The notes below the pieces were generated by a model. That model ran no database searches and had not been told where the DNA came from. It saw only the letters and a list, made by a program, of their open reading frames with translations. DNA of 34,315 nucleotides from a virus: positions 1-34,315 of the IMG/VR virus record IMGVR_UViG_3300042549_002156. One strand, given 5' to 3'. The position numbers were made by a program, and so were the translations under genes. Of the stretch, positions 8,949-15,824 are shown one piece after another (positions within the stretch are counted from its first letter, which is position 1; each line of letters opens with the position of its first letter).

Positions 8949-10566
8949 GACATACGTTTTGCAGGTTATTCTGCTGGCTTGCGCTACACCCGTTTTCGCG
9001 CAGACCTACGAACCTGCGCTTATTGCGCCGCAAATCCTTGGTGCTCCGACAACGATGACGCCACTTAATCTGGGCGACGACAACACGCGACAGGTGTCCC
9101 TTGGCTTTGAGTTTGAATATTGGGGCCAGACCTTCACCGACGTTTGGGTGTCCAGCAATGGCTTCGTATCGTTTCAAAGCGCGGCGAACCTTTGCTGCAA
9201 TGGTCAGCCTCTCGAACAGGCGCAGCGCAACACTATTTACGCATACTGGTCTGACCTAATCAGCTTCACTGGCAACCCCTACTATCGCGTAACTGATGGG
9301 GTTGCGCTCTTTGGTTGGTATGGCGTCCAAGAATACGGCACAAACAATCAAAATACGTTTGAAATAGGGCTGTTCAGCAACGGTAATATCCAATTCAACT
9401 ACGGGTCTTTGTCTGCATCGGGTGGGCGGGACTTTACGGCTGGCATCACTGGCCCTGAAGCGGATGACAATATTTCGCTTTTCTACGGGCGCAATCCTCA
9501 ATACCTGCAAAACCAATCTGGCCTTTTAACATATGGTGCGCCAATCCCTGATGAAGTGGCAATAGACTGCAATGCAACGCCTATGCACCCATCCTGCCCA
9601 CCAATATCAATAGCTATTGATGTGGGCGCACCTGACCCGACTGAAAGTGCGGCTGAAAGTGCGCTTGAAGCTGCTGTGGCTTCTGTCGAACAAGCGGCAA
9701 TGGAAGAAACCCAAGAAGAAGTGCAGATTGAAGATGTTGCCGACATCGAACAGGTGCTTGAAACCGCGCAAGAGGCATTGGAAACAGCAGAAGCATCTGT
9801 TGAAGCTGACGCTGCGATTGAAACAGATGATATTGTCGAAGATGATGCCATCGAAGAATTGGTCGCAGAACGGGATTTGGAAGACCTTGGTTCTGATGAA
9901 GAACGGCTATCCCCTGATGAAGTCGCTGCGCTTGCCGCAGACGGCACAGAAAGCGATTTAGAAGGACAAGGTGCATCTTCTGGTGAATTAGAGCAGGAAG
10001 CATCAAATCAGCTTGCTACGGCGATTGAAGAAGGCGCAGGGGGTATGCAAGACGCATCCTTTGGCGATGCTGCACAATCCAGCCAATCATCGGCGTTTGA
10101 AAACAGCGCCCAATCGTCACAAGGCTTTGGCAGCTTCCAAATGCGTGTTGATTTTGGTTCAGGCGGTGCTGGTGTTGGTGGCGGTGGCGGAAATAATGGT
10201 GGCGTTGGTTCTTCGCCACTTGATGCTGCCATTTCCGCTGGTGGCCCTGTTTCAATGACCACCACGTTTGAAATCCTGAACAATGCTGGTGGCGGAAGCA
10301 ATGCAGCGCCCGTGGCTGCAAGCGCATCATCTGAAAAATCAGAAAGCGAAATGGCGGAAGGGCAATCGGATACCATCGCTGAAATGGGTTCTGTTCCCGC
10401 CTTCAATGCCTACCGACAAGTAGCGTTATCTGACAGGGCTGACTTTTACGCCATTCGTGATATATACCGCAACAGAAGACTGCGTGACGCGAACTTTGAG
10501 ATGTATCGGATGACCCAAACTAATGACGCCAAATGGCGGGAGATTGTCGATGCCCAATACAAATGA
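8893..10566 (+). CDS. Exported nidogen-like (NIDO) domain protein with acidic coiled region
   Basis: About 557 residues from ATG 8893; TTG 8938, overlapping the previous stop, would give a cleaner 542-residue form starting MKNKTYVLQ. Either way there is a Sec signal peptide ending VFA|Q. The next ~150 residues resemble a nidogen-type extracellular domain: SLGFEFEYWGQTFTDVWVSS, NGFVSFQS, a CC pair, AYWSDL, then FEIGLFSNGNIQFNYGS. A long Glu/Asp/Ala-rich segment (roughly 130 residues, coding ~9640-10030) is probably helical, followed by a Gly-rich linker (~10150-10220). The last ~60 residues are basic-acidic mixed and contain YRQVALSDRADFYAIRDIYR. Exported NIDO proteins are unusual in phages. 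Function unknown; surface adhesion or a virion fibre anchored by the C terminus are options. Confidence 0.8.
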   Translation: MKPALRGQRTSSFALLKNKTYVLQVILLACATPVFAQTYEPALIAPQILGAPTTMTPLNLGDDNTRQVSLGFEFEYWGQTFTDVWVSSNGFVSFQSAANLCCNGQPLEQAQRNTIYAYWSDLISFTGNPYYRVTDGVALFGWYGVQEYGTNNQNTFEIGLFSNGNIQFNYGSLSASGGRDFTAGITGPEADDNISLFYGRNPQYLQNQSGLLTYGAPIPDEVAIDCNATPMHPSCPPISIAIDVGAPDPTESAAESALEAAVASVEQAAMEETQEEVQIEDVADIEQVLETAQEALETAEASVEADAAIETDDIVEDDAIEELVAERDLEDLGSDEERLSPDEVAALAADGTESDLEGQGASSGELEQEASNQLATAIEEGAGGMQDASFGDAAQSSQSSAFENSAQSSQGFGSFQMRVDFGSGGAGVGGGGGNNGGVGSSPLDAAISAGGPVSMTTTFEILNNAGGGSNAAPVAASASSEKSESEMAEGQSDTIAEMGSVPAFNAYRQVALSDRADFYAIRDIYRNRRLRDANFEMYRMTQTNDAKWREIVDAQYK

Positions 10567-11080
10567 CGAAAAAGAAGAACCCAAGGTATCCTTTGACGAA
10601 AGCGGCTTTAGCTTCAACATTGGTGGCCTAAGCAGCGGCAAGATTGCCATTATCTTTGCTGCATTCTCAACAATCCTTGGTGGCCTGTGGGCTGGCTTCC
10701 AAGTGTATCAGCAATTCCTGACGATGCAGGAAGTGACCGCCGCTTATGTGCCGCCTGACTTGTCTGGCATTGAAACCCGCATTTCGGTTATTGATGAGCG
10801 GGTCACAAGCGTTGAGCGTTTGACCAAGGGCAATAGCGAAGCCCTTAACTATTTAACTGGTAGCATCTCCAGCAGCGTCAGTGGGACACGCCAGACGGTT
10901 GATGCTGTTTCAAGCAGCGTTAGGAGCAGCGATGCTCAAAATATGGCAATGCAACGTGCGGTAATTGACCAATTGCGGCAGCAAGACCAAGAACAGCAGC
11001 GTCGTATCAAACAGTTGGAAGCGGAAACTAACGAACGTATCCAAAAGACGCTGGCAAATCCGCTGGCAGGAAAGGACTAA
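10550..11080 (+). CDS. Single-pass membrane protein with periplasmic coiled coil
   Basis: A 176-residue protein: ~30 acidic cytoplasmic residues, one transmembrane segment (about residues 32-53, IAIIFAAFSTILGGLWAGFQ), then ~120 residues rich in Ser, Gln, Arg and Glu with heptad character (residues ~105-165). ATG 10550 is chosen because GGGAG lies 9-10 bases upstream; an in-frame upstream codon at 10523 is less likely. It overlaps the NIDO gene by 17 bases. The N-in/C-out layout with a coiled coil recalls an Rz-type inner-membrane spanin, and it lies close to the endolysin, but no sequence match to spanins is evident. It may instead work with the two exported proteins before it. Confidence 0.75.
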   Translation: MPNTNDEKEEPKVSFDESGFSFNIGGLSSGKIAIIFAAFSTILGGLWAGFQVYQQFLTMQEVTAAYVPPDLSGIETRISVIDERVTSVERLTKGNSEALNYLTGSISSSVSGTRQTVDAVSSSVRSSDAQNMAMQRAVIDQLRQQDQEQQRRIKQLEAETNERIQKTLANPLAGKD

Positions 11081-11082
11081 GG

Positions 11083-11598
11083 ATGGACGATAAATTACTA
11101 GAGGCGCGGATTAAAGCCTTGCTGCTGGCTGCAAAAACGATGGCGTTTGTCATTGTTGCCATCACTTGCGCGATGATTGTTGGCCTATTCATATCAAATG
11201 AGGTTATCGACAACAAAGACGTATTCGGCTTGCTGTCATACGTCATGACTTCGGTTGTTGGCGCTGTGGCTGGCTCCTACGCCACCCTGATGGGCATGAA
11301 GGGCGAGTTGGTTCCACCACCCCCAGAAGACCGCAACGACCCAGAACCAGAGCCTATGGCCCCTGTAGCGCCTGAACCAGACCCGCTACCGCTTACGCCT
11401 GATATGGTTGCACCAGCAACAATTATTAAAGATGCTGCGACCAGTGCAATTGCTGATGAACCATCATTCGATGACGATGACGATGACGATGACATGGAAC
11501 CGTGGGAAAAGTATCGCGGTGACTTGCGCTATGATGCCAACGGTGACGGCGTAGTCGATGAACTTGATTTCCCTGATTGGCGGAGTGCTGGCAAATGA
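11083..11598 (+). CDS. Two-pass membrane protein (holin candidate) with calcium-binding-type loop
   Basis: A 171-residue protein with two predicted transmembrane helices (about residues 19-39 and 47-70), a Pro/Glu-rich linker, a run of seven Asp and a C-terminal canonical EF-hand/dockerin-type loop at residues 151-162 (D-x-N-G-D-G-x-x-D-x-x-D). Two helices in the N-terminal part just ahead of the endolysin gene make it the best holin candidate. The long acidic tail with a calcium-binding loop is not typical of holins. SD AAGG lies immediately before the start and its stop overlaps the endolysin start (ATGA). Confidence 0.75.
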   Translation: MDDKLLEARIKALLLAAKTMAFVIVAITCAMIVGLFISNEVIDNKDVFGLLSYVMTSVVGAVAGSYATLMGMKGELVPPPPEDRNDPEPEPMAPVAPEPDPLPLTPDMVAPATIIKDAATSAIADEPSFDDDDDDDDMEPWEKYRGDLRYDANGDGVVDELDFPDWRSAGK

Positions 11599-12209
11599 GC
11601 TTGATGAACCTTCAAAGTAAATGCGGATGTCACCCAGATGGTGCGTTCGGCCCATCAACACTGAAAAAAGCTTGCGACCACTTCAAGCTGAACAAGAACC
11701 GTGCCGCGCACTTCTTCGCCCAAACAGCGCATGAAAGCGGCAATTTTAAAGCGTTCAGTGAGAACCTGAACTACGGCGCAAAGGGTCTGCGCGGCATCTT
11801 TGGGAAGTATTTTCCCACGGATGCTTTGGCCCGTGCTTATGAGCGTCAGCCACAAAAGATTGCCAATCGCGTTTATGCAAATCGCATGGGCAACGGCGAC
11901 GAAGCGTCAGGCGATGGCTGGAAATACCGTGGGCGCGGCCCCCTCCAATTGACGGGCAAGAACAACTATCGCGCATTCGGTAAGTATATCGGGCGCGAAC
12001 AGGAGATTTTGGACAATCCAGACCTTGTGGCTACAGAACTGGGCTTTGAAAGCGCATTGTGGTTCTTTGACGCAAACAAGTTGTGGAGCATCTGCGACCA
12101 AGGCATCAATGATGCTGCAATCCTTGCCCTCACAAAGCGCATCAATGGTGGAACACATGGCCTTGATGACCGCAAACTGAAGACCAAGAAATACGCAACT
12201 TGGTTATAG
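11595..12209 (+). CDS. GH19 endolysin (chitinase-like peptidoglycan hydrolase)
   Basis: A 204-residue glycoside hydrolase family 19 protein, which in phages cleaves peptidoglycan glycan strands for lysis. Characteristic segments are AAHFFAQTAHESGNF with the catalytic Glu of HESG, LNYGAKGLRGIFGKYF, WKYRGRGPLQLTGKNNY and ALTKRINGGTHGL. It has no signal peptide and so would need a holin. ATG 11595 is preferred because it overlaps the preceding stop (ATGA); an in-frame TTG at 11577 would add six residues. Length is normal for a single-domain phage GH19 enzyme. Confidence 0.93.
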   Translation: MSLMNLQSKCGCHPDGAFGPSTLKKACDHFKLNKNRAAHFFAQTAHESGNFKAFSENLNYGAKGLRGIFGKYFPTDALARAYERQPQKIANRVYANRMGNGDEASGDGWKYRGRGPLQLTGKNNYRAFGKYIGREQEILDNPDLVATELGFESALWFFDANKLWSICDQGINDAAILALTKRINGGTHGLDDRKLKTKKYATWL

Positions 12210-12213
12210 GAGA

Positions 12214-12426
12214 ATGAACATGGATATTAAAAGCAAGCTGCAAAAAGAAGCTGGCAAGGCTTTGAAGAAAGAAGCCGAAAAAGCCATCATCAAGAAAGCC
12301 ACTGGCAAGCTGCTTCCTATGGAAGATGTTGCTGAAAAGAAGCTGGGCTGGAAAACCACGGTTGCTGCTGCGCTGGCGTTTATAGCCGCAACTGCTGCTG
12401 GCCTGTTGCAAATTATCAACGGTTGA
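12214..12426 (+). CDS. Small membrane protein after endolysin
   Basis: A 70-residue protein with a strong SD (AGGAG) before ATG 12214. Residues 1-45 are a Lys/Glu-rich amphipathic helix and residues ~46-68 (WKTTVAAALAFIAATAAGLL) form one transmembrane segment. Its location directly after the endolysin suggests a part in lysis, for example a second holin or antiholin, but no family is recognised. It is the last gene of the rightward late operon, eight bases before the bidirectional terminator. Confidence 0.8.
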   Translation: MNMDIKSKLQKEAGKALKKEAEKAIIKKATGKLLPMEDVAEKKLGWKTTVAAALAFIAATAAGLLQIING

Positions 12427-12433
12427 CTTGATA

Positions 12434-12463
12434 AAATCCCGTCACTTTCGGGTGGCGGGGTTT
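12434..12463. terminator. Bidirectional terminator between converging operons
   Basis: A 12-bp stem (12434-12445 with 12452-12463, two G-U pairs) closes a 6-base loop. It starts with AAAT and ends with GTTT, so transcripts from both strands end the stem in T-rich sequence (GTTTA on +, ATTTTAT on -). It sits exactly between the last rightward gene (ends 12426) and the last leftward gene (stop at 12462-12464). Confidence 0.8.
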
Positions 12464-12590
12464 ACCCCCACCATTCGTCTTCCATTTCTTTGCGTTCTTG
12501 CTCTGTTATCTTTGGCGCTGTCGCGGTAAGATAGGCGGTAAGAATAACCACCCCCATGACCAATATGAAAAGCCAGTTGTCTGCGGTCAC
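12462..12590 (-). CDS. 42-residue membrane protein
   Basis: A short gene read leftward from GTG 12590, whose GTG overlaps the stop of the upstream gene (GTGA). It encodes MTADNWLFILVMGVVILTAY then a charged tail KITEQERKEMEDEWWG: one transmembrane segment (residues ~6-24) and an acidic cytoplasmic end. Its stop codon lies against the bidirectional terminator, so it is the final gene of the leftward operon. Function unknown. The four-base overlap and membrane-like composition are the reasons for calling it. Confidence 0.65.
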   Translation of the reverse strand: MTADNWLFILVMGVVILTAYLTATAPKITEQERKEMEDEWWG

Positions 12591-13015
12591 TGACCCTTCT
12601 CCCGTATCTCAAAGCCAAGGGCGTCCAGTGCGGCGCGAACATCGCCAGCCCAATGTTGCGCGGCGGGTTTATGAACGCCTAAGCTTTTCGCCACATCCAC
12701 CAGCGGGTCAGGCTTGGGCTTGGGATTGAGAAAATCCAATAGCGACAACAAACGGTCATGGCACATGGAAGCATCCGCACTTTTGTCAAATCCAATAATA
12801 ACCCGATAATTTGATAGATGTGGTTCCATTTCACTGACAGTAAATGCCATTTTATTATAAGCTGACGCTATATCGCTCACCTCTTGCTTAAAGGCTTCGT
12901 GCTGTTCGATGGCGCGGCATAGTGCAATGTGGCGCGCAGTGTATTCAGTGCCGATTGGATATTCGCGGCGCACCTCATTCAGCAGCGCCAAGGCTTTTGC
13001 TTCAATGTCTGTCAT
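12587..13015 (-). CDS. Hypothetical early protein
   Basis: A 142-residue soluble protein. The first ~55 residues form helices (IEAKALALLNEVRREYPIG, ARHIALCRAIEQHEAFKQEV), followed by a Pro/Lys-rich middle (NPKPKPDPLVDVAKSLG) and a helical end (WAGDVRAALDALGFEIREKG). The N-terminal 'KALALLNEVRRE' pattern is common among phage hypothetical proteins. The SD AAAGGA is inside the end of the preceding gene. Function unknown. Confidence 0.8.
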   Translation of the reverse strand: MTDIEAKALALLNEVRREYPIGTEYTARHIALCRAIEQHEAFKQEVSDIASAYNKMAFTVSEMEPHLSNYRVIIGFDKSADASMCHDRLLSLLDFLNPKPKPDPLVDVAKSLGVHKPAAQHWAGDVRAALDALGFEIREKGQ

Positions 13016-13020
13016 TTGCT

Positions 13021-13707
13021 TTATTCCTTTGCTAAACGCTCACGCTTTCTTGCTATCTTTAATAATGCAAGGCGGTCTTCAAGCTTTTCTGTTTTTCGTA
13101 TTATGTTCTGGAACATCTCTACGTTTTTAAATTGTTCGTATGGCAAAAATACCCAACGGCCTTTCATTAAAACCAGCCTGTCACCAGAACGGCTGTCACA
13201 AAGGTTGAACGGTGCATAGGTGTTTTGGAAAACATAGCTTACGTTATGCTTCTTCGAGATTTTAGAAACTATTGCATGAACAAAATCACTTATTTCATTT
13301 TTGCAGGTTAGTGTCTTTTTGCTCATCCGAAGTGCGCGATTATAAACCGCAAATGCGTAACCGTTTGGCGACAACGCACCTGCCGATAGCCTGTGCTTTA
13401 CATATGCTACCTCAAGAGCGCCTTTCATAATGACGGGCCTTCTTGGGTGATTATAAAATTCACTTGGCACAATAGAACGTGCATAGCTTGTGATAACTTC
13501 GCTATAATTTCTTGCAAAGGTTATAGGCGCTTTTGCTCCGCAAACCTTCTGTGCTTTGCACATGATTTCCTCATCCGTCCCATTATCCAGCAAGTCTTGC
13601 CATGAACGCAAATCGCTTTGTTTACTTTCATGTCTTTCAATGATGCCTTCTAAGTGACGAACGAGGTCAGCGGGTAAGGATGTGAAGTCAGTTGAAGTCA
13701 ACGGCAT
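13021..13707 (-). CDS. Hypothetical early protein
   Basis: A 228-residue basic protein of unknown function. It has a helical N-terminal part (ADLVRHLEGIIERHESKQSDL), a central region with scattered aromatic residues and a Lys/Arg-rich C terminus (RKTEKLEDRLALLKIARKRERL). There is no signal peptide or membrane segment, and no motif I can name. It overlaps the end of the upstream 66-residue gene by 20 bases and lacks a clear SD, so translation is probably coupled. It is more AT-rich than the recombination genes upstream. Confidence 0.75.
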   Translation of the reverse strand: MPLTSTDFTSLPADLVRHLEGIIERHESKQSDLRSWQDLLDNGTDEEIMCKAQKVCGAKAPITFARNYSEVITSYARSIVPSEFYNHPRRPVIMKGALEVAYVKHRLSAGALSPNGYAFAVYNRALRMSKKTLTCKNEISDFVHAIVSKISKKHNVSYVFQNTYAPFNLCDSRSGDRLVLMKGRWVFLPYEQFKNVEMFQNIIRKTEKLEDRLALLKIARKRERLAKE

Positions 13708-13888
13708 CTAAAGTCTGACCATTTAACTTAGCTTTAGACAAAGCTATTTTGACTTCGATATTTATGGTGTTGTAAATCTGCTGAGACAGGTTGGAAATTG
13801 ATTTAGCCTTCTCGCTGTTGACTTTGCCAGAAGCCACACCTTGCATTTGCTCAACCAGAAATGCTCTTAGTTCGCGTGTATTATTCAT
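13688..13888 (-). CDS. Small conserved phage protein, function unknown
   Basis: A 66-residue protein starting MNNTRELRAFLVEQMQGVAS. It carries a very good SD (AAAGGGGAAAGTAAA then ATG). The sequence is helical and contains ISNLSQQIYNTINIEVKIAL, a pattern I associate with a small protein found in other alphaproteobacterial phages. Its start overlaps the stop of the 53-residue gene upstream (ATGA). Role unknown. Confidence 0.8.
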   Translation of the reverse strand: MNNTRELRAFLVEQMQGVASGKVNSEKAKSISNLSQQIYNTINIEVKIALSKAKLNGQTLDAVDFN

Positions 13889-14046
13889 TTTACTTTCCCC
13901 TTTTGATTAACAAGTTTTGCTTCTGCAAACGTCAGGCCATCCGCATTCCGCAGGGGCCATGCCGATTGAGGGCTGACACGATGATTTAGGCCCATTGGGG
14001 CGGCAGTGCGGATGGTTAATTTAGAAGTCGTGCTTTGCTGCGTCAT
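13885..14046 (-). CDS. 53-residue hypothetical protein
   Basis: A short gene in the leftward operon, starting MTQQSTTSKLTIRTAAPMGL and ending AEAKLVNQKGKVK. The start overlaps the stop of the upstream small gene (ATGA) and its stop overlaps the start of the 66-residue gene (ATGA), so it fills exactly the space between them. It is rich in Arg, Pro and Thr and has no obvious domain. The chain of four-base overlaps is the main evidence that it is translated. Confidence 0.65.
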   Translation of the reverse strand: MTQQSTTSKLTIRTAAPMGLNHRVSPQSAWPLRNADGLTFAEAKLVNQKGKVK

Positions 14047-14216
14047 TTTGAAATTCCCCGTGTTGTGTAAAAATCAAAGCGTCCGCCATCGTAATCGTCG
14101 GGATGTGGAACATTTATATCAGCATCTAAGCCTTCTCTTTTTATGCGTTCCCACAGGGCTTCAGTAACCCCCTTATAAAACTCACGGCGTTCTTCAACTG
14201 TAAGAGATTTCTTCAT
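14043..14216 (-). CDS. 57-residue hypothetical protein
   Basis: A short gene starting MKKSLTVEERREFYKGVTEA and ending DFYTTRGISK. It is a charged, mostly helical protein (EALWERIKREGLDADINV) with an acidic loop (HPDDYDGG). It overlaps both neighbours by four bases (ATGA at each end). No function is recognised. Confidence 0.65.
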   Translation of the reverse strand: MKKSLTVEERREFYKGVTEALWERIKREGLDADINVPHPDDYDGGRFDFYTTRGISK

Positions 14217-14326
14217 GGCAGCACCACCATCAATGCGACAAACAGGATGGGCAAAACAATTACCATTGCAATGCCACTGATGATTTCGCTCAATGGCTGC
14301 GATTGGATAATTTCACGAATGGTCAT
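14213..14326 (-). CDS. 37-residue single-pass membrane peptide
   Basis: Starts at ATG 14326 with a strong SD (AAGGAG). The peptide reads MTIREIIQSQPLSEIISGIA followed by a hydrophobic segment (MVIVLPILFVALMVVLP), so it is a tiny membrane protein. It is the first gene after a 93-base non-coding gap that contains a promoter-like element, and its stop overlaps the next start (ATGA). Confidence 0.65.
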   Translation of the reverse strand: MTIREIIQSQPLSEIISGIAMVIVLPILFVALMVVLP

Positions 14327-14369
14327 AATCAAAACTCCTTAGATGGCGGAGCATTTGCCCCTGTCCACC

Positions 14370-14400
14370 CCTGTAAAGTCGCCTGATATATATGTAAAGC
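14370..14400 (-). promoter_or_regulatory. Possible internal leftward promoter with half operator
   Basis: Read leftward, the 11 bases GCTTTACATAT (14390-14400) equal the leftward half of the main early operator/promoter at 17895-17908, and both are preceded by an A-run. TTTACA could serve as a -35 box; the -10 region at the proper distance (TACAGG, 14370-14375) is poor. The element lies in the 93-base gap before the small-gene cluster at 14326-12462. A second regulated start, or only a regulator-binding half-site, is inferred. Confidence 0.4.
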
Positions 14401-14419
14401 CCTTTTTTCAATTATCGCG

Positions 14420-14755
14420 TTATAAAAGCCCAAAATCTGGGTTTAGCTTTGAAACTGCGGCAAAAAATCTTTCCCTATTTAGCCAATGATGCCCTGTTTC
14501 CAGTTGCTTGATAAGAAGGCTTTGGCTTGCAATCTTGATGCTTTCAGCTTCATTTTTATAACGCAACGTCGCTTGGCAATGCTTACCAGTATCTTCGTTT
14601 ATCCCTAAATCATCGCGCCTATGCCCACGACTGTAAATCATCGGCCTACAGGCTTCGACCAAAGTGACGGGGCAGTTGAGCACCGCCGCCACCTTTTTAT
14701 CGCAAGTGTAAATCCTGCACTGGTCAACGACTTCTTTGATTGTGATTTTTTTCAT
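14420..14755 (-). CDS. Hypothetical early protein, possible DNA-binding
   Basis: A 111-residue protein; ATG 14755 is chosen because AAGGA lies 10 bases upstream and it follows directly after SSB. The N-terminal ~40 residues (ITIKEVVDQC, KKVAAVLNCPVTLVEACRPM) look like a helix-turn-helix-type segment, followed by a basic region (YSRGHRRDDLG) and a helical C terminus (SLLIKQLETGHHWLNRERFF). No named family is recognised. DNA binding is an inference from helix pattern and basic charge. Confidence 0.7.
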   Translation of the reverse strand: MKKITIKEVVDQCRIYTCDKKVAAVLNCPVTLVEACRPMIYSRGHRRDDLGINEDTGKHCQATLRYKNEAESIKIASQSLLIKQLETGHHWLNRERFFAAVSKLNPDFGLL

Positions 14756-14765
14756 GGTGCAATCC

Positions 14766-15206
14766 TTAGAACGGAACGTCATCGTCAAGGTCATTGTCCC
14801 AAGTGTTATGTTCACCCTTTGATGGGTCAACAGACGCATCCAATGGCTTTGCTTCACCTTTGCTGCCTAGCAAAATCAGCGCCGCCTTCGGGCCGTTCAA
14901 CACAATCTCCGTGCTGTATTTGTCGTTTCCGCTGGCGTCCTGCCATTTGCGGGTCTTTAGCTGGCCTTCGATATAAACCTTGCTGCCCTTGGTCAGAAAA
15001 CGCTCTGCAACGCCGACCAACCCATCGCTAAAGATAGACACGCTGTGCCATTCGGTCGTTTCTTTCTGCTCACCCGTGCTTTTGTCTTTCCAGCGTTCAG
15101 ATGTTGCCAGCCGCAAATTGCAAACGCGACCACCATTCTGGAACGATTTTATTTCTGGGTCTGCGCCAAGTGAACCTAGCAAACTTACTTTATTCAATGA
15201 TGACAT
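14766..15206 (-). CDS. ssb: Single-stranded DNA-binding protein
   Basis: A 146-residue SSB with an OB fold: MSSLNKVSLLGSLGADPEIK, then NLRLATSERWKDKSTGEQKE, TEWHSVSIF, LTKGSKVYIEGQLKTRKWQD and YSTEIVL. The C terminus ends DDDVPF, the acidic tip through which SSBs recruit partner proteins. ATG 15206 with SD AAAGG is preferred over an in-frame TTG five codons upstream. It protects single-stranded DNA and acts with the ERF and exonuclease proteins encoded upstream in the same operon. Length and the intact tip indicate a functional protein. Confidence 0.95.
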   Translation of the reverse strand: MSSLNKVSLLGSLGADPEIKSFQNGGRVCNLRLATSERWKDKSTGEQKETTEWHSVSIFSDGLVGVAERFLTKGSKVYIEGQLKTRKWQDASGNDKYSTEIVLNGPKAALILLGSKGEAKPLDASVDPSKGEHNTWDNDLDDDVPF

Positions 15207-15217
15207 AATCTTACCTT

Positions 15218-15451
15218 TCAAAGACCAAGGGCGGTCATGTATGTATCAAGCACAGCCTGATATTCTTGGCGGTCATTATCGCCCATCGCACGAAGGCGGA
15301 TGACAGCGCGGACAATTTTGGTGTCGTAACCATGCGCTTTGGCTTCATTGTAAACATCGCGTATGTCATCCTGAATGCCCTTCTTTTCTTCGTTCAGGCG
15401 TTCAATACGCTCAATCAAAAGGCGAAGCTGTTCGCTGTGCGGCTCACTCAT
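15218..15451 (-). CDS. GapR-like nucleoid protein (DUF2312)
   Basis: A 77-residue all-helical protein matching the alphaproteobacterial GapR/DUF2312 family over nearly its full length: [39 protein letters not shown] and [15 protein letters not shown]. In Caulobacter, GapR is a nucleoid-associated protein that binds overtwisted DNA and is important for replication. ATG 15451 has SD GGAG; the gene overlaps the NinB stop by eight bases. Being in the recombination/replication operon, it may help the phage manage supercoiling or interfere with the host protein, which is inference. Confidence 0.88.
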   Translation of the reverse strand: MSEPHSEQLRLLIERIERLNEEKKGIQDDIRDVYNEAKAHGYDTKIVRAVIRLRAMGDNDRQEYQAVLDTYMTALGL

Positions 15452-15824
15452 ATTTTTCACTCCATTTTACGTTGTTCTTTGCGCCGTATGCGTAGATAAA
15501 TTCTATCAGGTCGGACATCTGGGCCTTGGTTAGCTTTGATGTTCTAAACCCTATTGGAAAGGGCTGGTTGTCCAAACCCATTTCAAACTTTGTTTCGTGG
15601 CCCAGTGCAGCCATAAAGATGCACTTCCACACTTCAGGTATATGCGCCCTGCCTTCTGGCTTGGCTCGGCTTATATCCGATAGCATGGCCCACATCTTTG
15701 CGTTTTGGTCATCTGACCGCTTGGCTGCGCTGATTGATACAACACCATCGACGGGCGCTTTATCAATTAACTGCTTTGCTAATTCGCGCTGCAATTGGCC
15801 CCGCAAAATAACTGTCTGCGTCAT
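15444..15824 (-). CDS. ninB: NinB-family recombination protein
   Basis: A 126-residue protein with the NinB pattern: [55 protein letters not shown] and [13 protein letters not shown]. Lambda NinB (Orf) binds single-stranded DNA and SSB and helps replace RecFOR functions. Position next to SSB, an HNH protein, YqaJ exonuclease and ERF supports a role in phage recombination. Its start overlaps the HNH gene stop (ATGA). Confidence 0.92.
   Translation of the reverse strand: MTQTVILRGQLQRELAKQLIDKAPVDGVVSISAAKRSDDQNAKMWAMLSDISRAKPEGRAHIPEVWKCIFMAALGHETKFEMGLDNQPFPIGFRTSKLTKAQMSDLIEFIYAYGAKNNVKWSEKYE

Noticed and set aside
12442-12642. Open frame of 66 codons on the - strand over the terminator region
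   Set aside because: It conflicts with the better-supported 42-residue membrane gene (GTGA overlap with its upstream gene) and reads through the terminator stem.
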